From a virus: a stretch of 53,162 nt of DNA. Position 1 is the stretch's first letter. Each line of letters begins with the position of its first letter. The position numbers and the translations under genes were made by a program. The stretch covers positions 1-53,162 of IMG/VR virus record IMGVR_UViG_3300036766_000094. One strand, given 5' to 3'. Positions 20,624-28,581 of this stretch are shown one piece after another. Below the pieces are notes generated by a model. The model did no database searches, was not told the origin of the DNA, and saw only the letters and a list, made by a program, of their open reading frames with translations.

Positions 20624-21084
20624 TTTCCTTTTTCCTGAACCAAAAAACCAACAATGTTAGCCGTCTCTTCGTGAATTGCTTGTTTCATTGCTAGTATGTC
20701 GGGGCGATTGCTAGTACGGGATAGTATTAAGCCCGTCCTATGTTTGGCTCTAACAACGTATTCATATGTAAAATCGGATTCAGCTATTGCGACTACGGGA
20801 GTTGTAACGCGGATTGTTTGGGATTGTTTCAACATACCTAAAGCTTGTTTCAACGTGTGGAAAATAGACTGTGCGTCCATTCTTTCCATTGTGCTTATGA
20901 ATTCTTTTCCAAGAATTATTAGAAACTTTTCAACGTTTTCTTGAGTGTATCTATTAACATGGACGCCGGTAAACTCTCCATTTATTACTACACTTACATT
21001 GTCTGCATTGACGTGATACTCTGGAGCCAGGCGCTCTATTAGGACTGTTAGAGCCAAGTTAGACTGTTCGCGTATTGTGGACAT
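20620..21084 (-). CDS. 154-residue hypothetical early protein
   Basis: First gene after the promoter at 21167-21195. Mixed fold: NLALTVLIERLAPEYH, VVINGEFTGVHVNRYTQENV, then EESDFTYEYVVRAKHRTGL-like strands. No family recognised. Its stop overlaps the helicase ATG, so it is co-translated with it. Confidence 0.65.
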   Translation of the reverse strand: MSTIREQSNLALTVLIERLAPEYHVNADNVSVVINGEFTGVHVNRYTQENVEKFLIILGKEFISTMERMDAQSIFHTLKQALGMLKQSQTIRVTTPVVAIAESDFTYEYVVRAKHRTGLILSRTSNRPDILAMKQAIHEETANIVGFLVQEKGK

Positions 21085-21166
21085 TTTTACATTTCCCCGG
21101 AGAAATTGTTATGTTCAAACAATCTTCGCAAACGGTCTTTAGAAATAAGCACAATACAAGCTATTC

Positions 21167-21195
21167 AATCTAACATAGTCCCGAACCAGTGTCAA
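21167..21195 (-). promoter_or_regulatory. Strong sigma70-like promoter of the helicase operon
   Basis: Minus strand TTGACA (21190-21195), 17-bp spacer, TAGATT (21167-21172), followed by GAATAG. The start would lie near 21160, about 75 nt before the ATG at 21084. A TGTCA-TAA-TGACA palindrome sits upstream at 21219-21231, a likely operator. Confidence 0.75.
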
Positions 21196-21218
21196 GTATG
21201 CGCCTTTGGCAGTAGTCG

Positions 21219-21231
21219 TGTCATAATGACA
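21219..21231. promoter_or_regulatory. TGTCA-TAA-TGACA palindrome (operator candidate)
   Basis: A 13-bp palindrome upstream of the 21167-21195 promoter; it matches the palindrome at 17091-17105 apart from the central three bases. Confidence 0.45.
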
Positions 21232-21320
21232 TCTGCCAATTCGGCATACATTTAGGTGTTAGTTATTCACATTAACTAGTTTCACAAACTATTATGTTGT
21301 GTTGTGTATTAATGACACAA

Positions 21321-21614
21321 TACCATGTGGTCCGCCCCAGCCTTCCACGCCGGGCCATCCGTGCCGGCAAGGATAGGGGGGGGCCACCGTGGCCCTCGGT
21401 ATTAGTATTGCGGACTAATAGTCCTATGATATAATATATTATCAAATGAGTTAGTTTCTTATTCTTTTCTTTTTTATTTTTTTTTTTAATATATAAGAAC
21501 AACAACCGCCCCAAATATTACTATTTATTTTCAATCTAGGGGGGTAGGGAGCCCCCCCCCATCCGCGCCGGCAAAGTATGCCCGGTAAGGATGGTAAGGG
21601 CGGACCATATGGTA
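21321..21614. repeat. 294-bp imperfect inverted repeat with AT-rich centre (candidate origin)
   Basis: Arms pair in nested order: 21321-21337 with 21598-21614 (17 bp, one G-T), 21350-21355 with 21580-21585, GCCGGC 21363-21368 with 21567-21572, GGAT 21371-21374 with ATCC 21561-21564, and a G9 run (21376-21384) with a C9 run (21552-21560). The centre (about 21425-21535) is very AT-rich. No gene is visible in 21085-21881. With the iterons at 21635 it looks like a replication origin, or a large structured element. Confidence 0.5.
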
Positions 21615-21634
21615 CGTGAAGATGCTGAAGCCAA

Positions 21635-21682
21635 AGATTAGATTAGAAAAAGATTAGATTAGAAAAAGATTAGATTAGAAAT
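21635..21682. repeat. Three tandem 16-bp iterons
   Basis: Unit AGATTAGATTAGAAAA at 21635, 21651 and 21667 (the last with one changed base). They sit 20 bases from the end of the large inverted repeat, an iteron-plus-AT-rich layout typical of origins. The repeated GATTAGATTAG core could bind an initiator. Confidence 0.6.
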
Positions 21683-21847
21683 TAACTGGATTGAAAAAGA
21701 AATAAAGTTCACATATAGTTGTGTTCGCTGTATTGATTTTGGAATTGTCAATTAGAATATTCTAATTGTTCCTATCTTTTTGTCCATTTCGATTTGTCAA
21801 AGAATTGTCAAAGAAAAAAAGGCTCATTTTATCCGTTGAGGATTGAC

Positions 21848-21877
21848 CAAACTAACTAAGGGGCAAGGCAACTAGGT
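21848..21877 (+). repeat. Left inverted repeat flanking the 178-residue gene
   Basis: Contains AACTAACTAAGGGGCAAGGC and ACTAGGT. Its reverse complement recurs with few changes at 22485-22511, on the other side of the gene at 21882-22418. The shared core is GGGGCAAGGC. Confidence 0.5.
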
Positions 21878-21881
21878 TTAG

Positions 21882-22418
21882 TTAAAACTTCGTTCCCATC
21901 GCATTGAGCGCCAAAACTGCTTCCACAATTGCGGCGTTCTTTGCGGCGCGGTCGGAATCGGAGAGTTCCGACTTGACTTCCGACATAAGGGAGTCAAGTG
22001 TTGCCGAAACTGCCGCTTTCTGTGCGCGAGTCGAAACTTCCGGACGGACTGTCTTATCCGCCGCTGAAGTTGCCGCCTCTTGTGCTTGGCTTGTCCAGTC
22101 CGCCAGCGTTCCGGCGTTAACCAATTCCGTTTCGGGAATCTTCAACTCCGAAACCGCCGCGCGAGCCGCCAAACCCTTCGCTTCGTTAACGGCCCCGGCA
22201 ATCACTTCGGGAACGGAAATGTCGAAGGAAGCGCAGTAGTCTAGCGCGTCCGCGTCGCTCTCGAATTGAATTCCCTCAACGATAAAGGGAATGTTACCGC
22301 GTGCATTGTTCGGAGATTCTTTGCCGGACTTCTTGTCTTTCGTGACTCCAGACGTTGCCGTCACGAATTCCGCAAAATGGTCAAGGGTTGCCTTGACTGC
22401 CAGCTTGATGCTACGCAT
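21882..22418 (-). CDS. 178-residue Ala-rich hypothetical early protein
   Basis: First gene of the leftward arm, after a strong promoter and an AGAGGAG site. Ala/Ser-rich and probably helical (EAKGLAARAAVSELKIPETE, SAADKTVRPEVSTRAQKAAV). No family recognised. It is visibly richer in GC than its surroundings and is framed by inverted repeats (21848-21877 and 22485-22511), so it may be a moved cassette. Its position at the head of the arm suggests an early, host-acting function, but no function can be shown. Confidence 0.7.
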   Translation of the reverse strand: MRSIKLAVKATLDHFAEFVTATSGVTKDKKSGKESPNNARGNIPFIVEGIQFESDADALDYCASFDISVPEVIAGAVNEAKGLAARAAVSELKIPETELVNAGTLADWTSQAQEAATSAADKTVRPEVSTRAQKAAVSATLDSLMSEVKSELSDSDRAAKNAAIVEAVLALNAMGTKF

Positions 22419-22431
22419 AAGAAAAACTCCT

Positions 22432-22490
22432 CTAGGTGTATGATGATACGGCGCCGTATCGTACCTACCGTGTCACTTCGCTACACCTAG
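22432..22490 (-). promoter_or_regulatory. 5'-leader hairpin with a 16-bp perfect palindrome
   Basis: CTAGGTGTA (22432-22440) pairs with TACACCTAG (22482-22490), and inside it lies GATACGGCGCCGTATC (22445-22460), a perfect palindrome. It is in the leader between the promoter at 22536 and the ATG at 22418, next to the ribosome site. Could be a protein operator or an RNA structure that controls translation. Confidence 0.5.
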
Positions 22491-22511
22491 CGCCTTGCCC
22501 CTAGTCAGTTG
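22485..22511 (-). repeat. Right inverted repeat flanking the 178-residue gene
   Basis: Reverse complement reads AACTGACTAGGGGCAAGGC then GCTAGGTG, matching the left copy at 21848-21877 except for small indels. See that entry. Confidence 0.5.
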
Positions 22512-22535
22512 TCAAAGAGCGTTCAAGCCTTCCTC

Positions 22536-22564
22536 AATCTAGCACCAGCCGCGCCGTTTGTCAA
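22536..22564 (-). promoter_or_regulatory. Strong sigma70-like promoter of the leftward arm
   Basis: Minus strand TTGACA (22559-22564), 17-bp spacer, TAGATT (22536-22541), followed by GAGGAAGG. Same -35, spacing and -10 as the 21167 promoter. The start would be near 22529, giving a leader of about 110 nt that contains the palindrome hairpin. Confidence 0.75.
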
Positions 22565-23163
22565 GTGTGGCGCCGGCGCAACGTGCTAGCTCGCTACCTT
22601 TTGCTGAGCGAAAAGCCACCGCGAATGATCAACGTTTCACAGGCGCATTCCGTTACTGGCTTTCTGCACTGTGTACAGACTGGAATCCGCTTTGGGGCTG
22701 GCATCTTTGATACCTCCAGGTTGAAGTCTCAGGACAAAGGAAAACTATTGCAAGTTTAATGCCAAACTCTTCAAGGTGGCTTTTTGCGAAAGGAATTAAT
22801 AAGTATGGCGCGCACGCCTCAACTGTTGCACACGAACGCCACAGTATTTTGCAATGCAAACAATTGCGCGACTCCAGCTTGACTAGTTGAGAATGAAAAT
22901 CAAAATCAACTAGCGCACCGAATGACTGACCAGCGTACAACAATGACTAAGGTCTAATCATATACTCTAGTCAACTTAGACCGGGGGAGGGGTAAAATTC
23001 ATCTATGAAAAACCCCCTAACAGACCTCAACAATTTGTTTAATAAAAATTTTTTGTAGTAAAATTTATTTTTTTGTGTATATTCTTTTTTTCTTTATCTT
23101 AATTCTTCCTATTCCTCTTTTTCTTCTCGTTCCTCTCAATACCTTGAAGCCACCATTTGCCTC
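22565..23163. other. Divergent control region without a supported gene
   Basis: No frame with a ribosome site was found. It holds operator-like repeats: CTAGTTGA/TCAACTAG (22883-22890 with 22906-22913), TTGACTAG/CTAGTCAA (22879-22886 with 22967-22974) and GGTCTAA/TTAGACC (22951-22957 with 22976-22982), a G/C hairpin around 22983-23027, and a T-rich run to about 23130. CCTCTCAATA at 23132-23141 is the reverse complement of 23189-23198. Confidence 0.5.
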
Positions 23164-23192
23164 TTGTGCCGGCGTTCGTATTGTGTTATATT
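23164..23192 (+). promoter_or_regulatory. Promoter for the rightward arm
   Basis: TTGTGC (23164-23169), 17-bp spacer, TATATT (23187-23192), followed by GAGAGG, the same start-site sequence as the RNA-series promoter. It lies about 90 bases upstream of the first fibre gene. A second TTATATTGAG at 23266-23275 overlaps the ribosome site. Confidence 0.55.
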
Positions 23193-23281
23193 GAGAGGTC
23201 ATCTTTAGAGGTCGCTAGGGACGACGGTCTGGACGGGATGGTACGTTCAGACCCATTCGTGTGTATTATATTGAGGAGAAT

Positions 23282-25657
23282 ATGCATTTTAGTAAATTTC
23301 AAAACGCAGCAAGAAAATTAGGTGGTTCTATATTTACTGTAGTTCCACCTATTAGTGGTAGTGTCGATTCTTCTAAATGCACAGTAGGAGTGTCTGCTTC
23401 TACAGTTGTGTCTGGTTCATTAATTACAGTTACATTAACATTAAAAGACGCCAACAATGTTCAATTAACAAGCGCGGCTGGTTTAACTATAGTCCCAACG
23501 AAAAGTGGTGGTTCTGCAACCGGAACGTTATCAAGTGTAACTGACGTTGGAAATGGTACATTAACTTGGACATATACGGGAGTCTTAAAAGGAACAGCTC
23601 AAACGTTAGGTTGTACAATTAACGACGTTACAGTTACTTCAACATTACCGACTTGTAGTGTTACAGTAGGAGCAATTGATAGAACAGTTTCAGTAGTAAC
23701 TGTATCTGCTACAAGTAGAATAAATGGAGGAGCAGTAATCATATGTACATTACAAGCTAAAGATGCCGCTGGTAATAATCTAACTACTGGCGGCTCTACT
23801 ATTGTTATTAGTAGTTCTGGTGGAACTTCTACAGGTACATTTGGTGCTACAACAGATGTTGGTAATGGAACATACACAAGAACATTTACACCAACTGGTC
23901 CAGCTTTAGGTGATGGTACAGCTACAACATTAACAGCTACAATTGGCGGGCAATCAGTTACTACAACAATGCCTACAATAGTTGTTCGTGGTGCTTCTTT
24001 GAGTTTGAGTACAGTTACGTTAGCATCAAGTTCAGCAGCGGCAGGTGGTTCAAACGTAACAGTAACACTAACAGCAAAAGATTCAACTGGAACCCAAATG
24101 CCAAGTGGTGGATTAACGGCATTGTTCGATCATAGTGGAGGAACAGCAGTTATAAGTATAGGAAGCGTTACAGACAATAATAATGGTACTTACACAGCGT
24201 CAATAACACCAACAACAGAAGGTACAGCAACTACATTAAGCGCAACTTTAAATAGTTCTACAGTAACTAGCAGTATGCCGACGTTCACGGTGACGGCGGC
24301 GTTCGACTACTACCTCGCCACGACCGGCAGCGACGGCAACAACGGAACGAGCCCGTCCACACCGTTTAGGACGTGGGGAAAGATGTGGTCGGTCGTGACG
24401 GCAGGCAAAACCGTGCAGGTGGCAGACGGTTCGTATACCTCAGCGGACCCTTCCGTAGAAAAAGCGGGCACTTCTGGAAGTCCGATTGTTGTTTCGGCGG
24501 CCAATGATGGTGGCGCGGTCATCACGGACGGGCTCGATCTACGCGGTAACGCCTACTTGACATTCCGTGGGTTTAAGATCACGGGCGTCTCGGCTGCGGT
24601 TACTTTGGTAAGCAACGGGGTCGGGAAGCCGACGCACCACTGCATCTTCCAGCGGATTGGGTTCCAGGCGACCGACACGACGCTCAACAACAACGCAGCT
24701 TTCGACCTTAGCGATGGCACGCATCACTGTCTGCTAGAGGATTGTTGGGGCTGGGGCGGCGGGCGTTATGTGGTGATGGCCTACGGCGGCCCCGGCGGCA
24801 GTCCGCCGAACACGACCTGCGACTATAACACGTTCCGGCGCCTCGTGCTCCGTATGGGGCCATCTACGAGTACGTCGGGGAACCCGCAGGCGGCGCTCGC
24901 ACTCTACTACGCCAGCCACAACATCGTGGAAAATTGCATCGCGATAAACGGGCGGCCCGCGAGCGATTCTTCTAACGCCGGCTTCTATCTGACCGGACAC
25001 GCGCCGCCGCCTAACACCGACGACAACAAGTTCTATGGTTGTCTTGTGGTAGATCACGATGGGTACGGCTGGTATGTGGACGAGAGTGGTGCCGTCGCCA
25101 ACGATAACGTACTGGTGGATTGTGTGGCGTGGGACTGTGCCTCGGGTGGCTTTACCACGGGCGGCGGCACGATTAACCCGTTCACTTTGGATCATTGCAC
25201 GGGTGGCGCGAACACACTTGATGGGTTCGAGTTCTTCGCCAGTACTGTGGTCATGACCAATAACGTCTTCAAAGGCAACGGCGGCTTTGGAGCGAAGAAG
25301 TCTAGTAGTACACTTTCAGTTAACGACCATAACGGATATTTTGGGAACGCCTCGGGGGCGCGGTCTGGATTCTCGGCCGGTACGGGCGACCTGACGTCCG
25401 ATCCGGTCCTTTCCTACATTGCACGGATTGAAGCGGGGTCGCCTTACAAGAACGCCGGTTCTTCCGGTGACATCGGCGCGAACGTAGTCAATCGCTACGT
25501 AGATGGCGCGCTCACGGGTGACGCGCTGTGGCCCTGGCCCTACGAGGCGCGGATTCACGCCGACATGGCCGCGGACGATAATCGCGGCTTCGCGGCGGTG
25601 GGCGAAACACTGACGCACTACGTCTGGAATTATCTCGGGAACGGGAGCCCGTACTAA
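23282..25657 (+). CDS. Tail fibre/receptor-binding protein: three Ig-like repeats plus a beta-helix
   Basis: 791 residues; the ATG at 23282 follows GAGGAG (an earlier GTG at 23261 is unsupported). Residues 20-340 contain three filamin/invasin-like Ig repeats of about 100 residues, each ending in a VTDxGNGTxTxxxTP-like pattern. From about residue 345 (YYLATTGSDGNNGTSPSTPF) a pectate-lyase-type right-handed beta-helix follows, the form of many tailspikes that cut or bind surface polysaccharide. The DNA changes from AT-rich to GC-rich at about 24290, at the domain border, which points to a swapped receptor-binding module. Confidence 0.75.
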   Translation: MHFSKFQNAARKLGGSIFTVVPPISGSVDSSKCTVGVSASTVVSGSLITVTLTLKDANNVQLTSAAGLTIVPTKSGGSATGTLSSVTDVGNGTLTWTYTGVLKGTAQTLGCTINDVTVTSTLPTCSVTVGAIDRTVSVVTVSATSRINGGAVIICTLQAKDAAGNNLTTGGSTIVISSSGGTSTGTFGATTDVGNGTYTRTFTPTGPALGDGTATTLTATIGGQSVTTTMPTIVVRGASLSLSTVTLASSSAAAGGSNVTVTLTAKDSTGTQMPSGGLTALFDHSGGTAVISIGSVTDNNNGTYTASITPTTEGTATTLSATLNSSTVTSSMPTFTVTAAFDYYLATTGSDGNNGTSPSTPFRTWGKMWSVVTAGKTVQVADGSYTSADPSVEKAGTSGSPIVVSAANDGGAVITDGLDLRGNAYLTFRGFKITGVSAAVTLVSNGVGKPTHHCIFQRIGFQATDTTLNNNAAFDLSDGTHHCLLEDCWGWGGGRYVVMAYGGPGGSPPNTTCDYNTFRRLVLRMGPSTSTSGNPQAALALYYASHNIVENCIAINGRPASDSSNAGFYLTGHAPPPNTDDNKFYGCLVVDHDGYGWYVDESGAVANDNVLVDCVAWDCASGGFTTGGGTINPFTLDHCTGGANTLDGFEFFASTVVMTNNVFKGNGGFGAKKSSSTLSVNDHNGYFGNASGARSGFSAGTGDLTSDPVLSYIARIEAGSPYKNAGSSGDIGANVVNRYVDGALTGDALWPWPYEARIHADMAADDNRGFAAVGETLTHYVWNYLGNGSPY

Positions 25658-26478
25658 TGGCCTACCGTTCGATAGCCTCGAATGTGGTGAAGGACACCAC
25701 GCTTACCATCACGAAGCCTACGGGTACAGCATCCGGGGATATCCTGGTCTTCGTCATCTGTAATGACTCGAATACCACGCCCGCACCGAGTTGGCCGACA
25801 GGCTTCGTAGAGATTACGGGTTCGCCACAGCACTCGACAGCGGACGGCATGTATTTTAGCGCCGCGATTAAGGTGGCTGGAGGAAGCGAGCCCGCCAACT
25901 ATACTGTAACGGTCGCCACCGCGCACATCGGTGCCATCGTGGCACTCTCGGCCTGCAACAATACCGGGGTGCCTTACCGTTCGAGCGTCGGCGTCAACAG
26001 TTCCGCCAACGCGTCTCCCTGGAGTGCAGTAAGTGCTGCCTTTGGTTCCGTGACGGCACTAGTGTGCGACTTCGTTTTTCTCATGGGTTCGGATGTTACC
26101 GCTGCCGCTGCTGTGGTTGGGACAGCGCCCTCCGGATTCACGAAGCGGGCCGATTTGAATGACAGCGGGCCGGGCTTTCTCAACATTATGGTGGCGACAC
26201 AAGACAGCGTCGCCAGTGGTGCAACCGGCGCACTCACTGGGATAGGCACAGCGGCGGGCAAGTCGGCGGGTTGGGGATGCTTTGCCATCGCGCTGGACCT
26301 CACGAGTCAGCCCCCCGCAGGCGCGGGCGTTGTTCCATTTAATAGAAATATATCATCTGGTGGAATGAGAGAATTTAGTGGTGGAATTAGAGCATATCAT
26401 AGAAGGCATCAAATTGTTGTTCCTCTACTTCCAAAGGGTTGGCAGCGGCGAGCTTCTGGATTATGCGTCCGCGTTTAA
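25657..26478 (+). CDS. Virion-associated hypothetical protein (fibre partner)
   Basis: 273 residues; the ATG overlaps the fibre stop (TAATGG). Strand-rich throughout (TLTITKPTGTASGDILVFVI, VEITGSPQHSTADGM) like a beta-sandwich, close to proteins that accompany tailspikes. The DNA is GC-rich until about 26330 and then AT-rich, so the last 40 residues (AYHRRHQIVVPLLPKGW...) belong to the phage's own composition. Function unknown. Confidence 0.6.
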   Translation: MAYRSIASNVVKDTTLTITKPTGTASGDILVFVICNDSNTTPAPSWPTGFVEITGSPQHSTADGMYFSAAIKVAGGSEPANYTVTVATAHIGAIVALSACNNTGVPYRSSVGVNSSANASPWSAVSAAFGSVTALVCDFVFLMGSDVTAAAAVVGTAPSGFTKRADLNDSGPGFLNIMVATQDSVASGATGALTGIGTAAGKSAGWGCFAIALDLTSQPPAGAGVVPFNRNISSGGMREFSGGIRAYHRRHQIVVPLLPKGWQRRASGLCVRV

Positions 26479-26491
26479 TGGAGAATGAAAA

Positions 26492-27874
26492 GTGAAAGAA
26501 CTAAAGAAGTTTGCTGCTTTAAGCAATATGGTTCGAGTTTTTATTTTGGACTCCAGTTTAACTACTGGAGCCGGATTAACAGGACTGTTATATAATACGG
26601 CCAGTCTAGTAATTGATGTAATTGCAGACAACGCAGCTTCTGGAGCAACGTATCATTATAAGAGTGCAGCAACAGCTACAATTCAAGACATTGGTACAAG
26701 TGGTTCGACTGCTGGTACTTACAGTGCTCCGTCTGCATCCAATTGTAGATTTGCTCCAGTAGATGCAACAAACTTTCCAGGATTGTATGAACTTCAATTC
26801 TTAGACGGTTTGTTTGATGATTCTGGTGCGACTAAGCTGATTATCAAAGTTTCTGGTCCTACAAACTGTACACCAACGTTTGCTGAAATTCAATTAGTTT
26901 CATTTGATCCTTATGATACAGTAAGATTAGGTCTAACAGCATTACCAGCCGTAGCCGCTGAAGGTTCTGGCGGACTATATACTAGAGGAACAGGTGCTGG
27001 TCAAATTAACCAAGATGCAAATGGTCGTATTGATGTAAATGCAAAAGCTTGGATTGGAACAGCAATAGCAGACGCATTATACACATTCTTTGGAATTACA
27101 GCAAAAGGAACAATGGCTTCTCCTGGAGGCCATTCTACAACTCAAGGCTCTTTTGCAAGTGGTGATGGAGCTAAGTCTAAAGTTGGATTTTATATTTGGG
27201 TTCCAGCTACATATGATGTTCACAGAATTAAGACAATAAGTACAGATGCTTGGACAGTTGATGCTGCTGATGCTTTTGGTACTGATCCGTTTGGAGCTAC
27301 TTATTATATTAGTGCAGTTCCAATTAGTATTCCATTCGTTGCTGCTGATTTCTCAAACGCAGCAATTACAGCACTTGCAACTGGTGTAATTAGTGATGCT
27401 ACTCCATTTCTTGGAGCAAGTGTTGCTACGTTAATTAGCAGAGTTACAGCAGCGGTTGCATTAAATAGTGATATGGCAACATTACTAACTAGAGTAAGTG
27501 CAAACGTTGCTCTTAATAGTGATATGGCAACATTATTGAGTCGAGTAACTGCCGCTGTTGCTTTGAACAGTGATGTTGCAACATTATTGTCAAATGATAC
27601 TACGTTACTAACAAGAATAAGTGCAGCAGTAGCATTAAATTCCGATGAACAAACGCTGCTAACTAATGTTGCAACACTCTTAACAAGAATTAGCGCTAAC
27701 GCTGCTTTGAACAGTGATATGGCTACATTACTAGCTAGAATTACAGCAGCAGTTTCTCTTGATTCTGACTTACAAGCCTTAATTACAACAGTTGGAGTCG
27801 CTGGAGCTGGTTTAACTGATGCTTCTAGTGGAAGTGGTAGTGGAAGTGGTAGTGGAGCTGGAGGAGTTGAATAA
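26492..27874 (+). CDS. Tail fibre protein with 17-residue coiled repeats
   Basis: 460 residues; GTG start preceded by GGAG. The N-terminal half is strand-rich (FILDSSLTTGAGLTGLLYNT, a pattern common in phage fibres). From about residue 310 a repeat close to MATLLTRVSANVALNSD recurs about six times, giving a helical, probably trimeric coiled stalk. The end is Gly/Ser-rich (SSGSGSGSGSGAGG). Likely a structural fibre. Confidence 0.65.
   Translation: MKELKKFAALSNMVRVFILDSSLTTGAGLTGLLYNTASLVIDVIADNAASGATYHYKSAATATIQDIGTSGSTAGTYSAPSASNCRFAPVDATNFPGLYELQFLDGLFDDSGATKLIIKVSGPTNCTPTFAEIQLVSFDPYDTVRLGLTALPAVAAEGSGGLYTRGTGAGQINQDANGRIDVNAKAWIGTAIADALYTFFGITAKGTMASPGGHSTTQGSFASGDGAKSKVGFYIWVPATYDVHRIKTISTDAWTVDAADAFGTDPFGATYYISAVPISIPFVAADFSNAAITALATGVISDATPFLGASVATLISRVTAAVALNSDMATLLTRVSANVALNSDMATLLSRVTAAVALNSDVATLLSNDTTLLTRISAAVALNSDEQTLLTNVATLLTRISANAALNSDMATLLARITAAVSLDSDLQALITTVGVAGAGLTDASSGSGSGSGSGAGGVE
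27400..27790 (+). repeat. Six degenerate repeats coding for ALNSD-type coiled units
   Basis: The protein repeat (17 residues with ALNSDxxTLL) is conserved, while the DNA copies differ at many third positions, so the repeats are old and kept for protein structure. The fourth and fifth copies carry extra residues between units. Confidence 0.6.
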
Positions 27875-28158
27875 TGACAGTCAAAGAGACATTAAATGGT
27901 AAAGTAAACTGGAGTATGACTAGTGTAATAGTTATCATGGTCGTTCAGTTTACAGTGTTAGTTTGGCACGCGGCAAAAGCTCACGCAACAATTGAGACAA
28001 ATACTATAGCACTTGTTAGATTAACAGAAATTATAAATGATGTAGGCGTTCGTACTAATACAATAGACTCGATTATTAATGCACGACAGCAAGTAAATAT
28101 GTATAGAATTGATAGATTAGAAGACGCAGTTCATTTACGTAGAGTAGAGGTGCATTAG
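27874..28158 (+). CDS. 94-residue single-span membrane protein
   Basis: ATG overlaps the stop of the fibre gene (TAATG). One membrane span (VIVIMVVQFTVLVWHAAKA) follows a short N-terminus, then a helical outer part (TIETNTIALVRLTEIINDVG) with coiled-coil character. It could be a spanin-like or virion membrane protein. No firm family. Confidence 0.6.
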   Translation: MTVKETLNGKVNWSMTSVIVIMVVQFTVLVWHAAKAHATIETNTIALVRLTEIINDVGVRTNTIDSIINARQQVNMYRIDRLEDAVHLRRVEVH

Positions 28159-28214
28159 TTCAAGGCGTGCGTCTAGATAAAATCCATTCTGCTTGGAGAA
28201 GAGGAAAATAAACA

Positions 28215-28580
28215 ATGTCGGCTCATCGTTGTGGTGTACTAACATTGGCAAATGGAGGCCAGTACAGCAGTTTTATTGACCTTCGCAAAGTTGGTTCAGA
28301 TGCACGTTTCTTTGGATTACTAGGTTTAGACGCCCAAGAAGGTGGTAAAACGTACAGCGTTCAAATTACCGGAGATGCAGAACCGGCTACTGGCGGCAAT
28401 TGGTTTGATTTAGTTAATAGCGCTGCTGTAGCTGTAGATGCTCCAGTAGCAAACGCAGCTAAAACTATGGAATCAATCATGCCTTTTACTGGCGTTCGTA
28501 TCAAAGCTAGTGCAGCCGTCACAACTGGAAGTACGTGGGAGTTAATGAAGTTCGTTTCAACAGAGATGGGCGGAATGTAA
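28215..28580 (+). CDS. 121-residue probable structural protein
   Basis: Strand-rich, with YSVQITGDAEPATGGNWFDL and a C-terminal ASAAVTTGSTWELMKF that look like a beta-sandwich virion protein. GAGGAAAAT precedes the ATG. It lies between the fibre genes and the terminase genes. No family recognised. Confidence 0.6.
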   Translation: MSAHRCGVLTLANGGQYSSFIDLRKVGSDARFFGLLGLDAQEGGKTYSVQITGDAEPATGGNWFDLVNSAAVAVDAPVANAAKTMESIMPFTGVRIKASAAVTTGSTWELMKFVSTEMGGM

Positions 28581-28581
28581 A

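Noticed and set aside
21376-21560. G9 and C9 runs as assembly noise or terminators
   Set aside because: They are complementary and placed within a nested inverted repeat, which fits real structure better; the exact run length may still be uncertain.
22653-22943. Possible minus-strand Cys-containing gene in the divergent region
   Set aside because: TTG start, no ribosome site and overlap with the operator-like repeats.
24734-25195. Minus-strand 153-residue frame inside the tailspike gene
   Set aside because: Shadow of a GC-rich gene, with Arg/Val-rich nonsense composition and no ribosome site.
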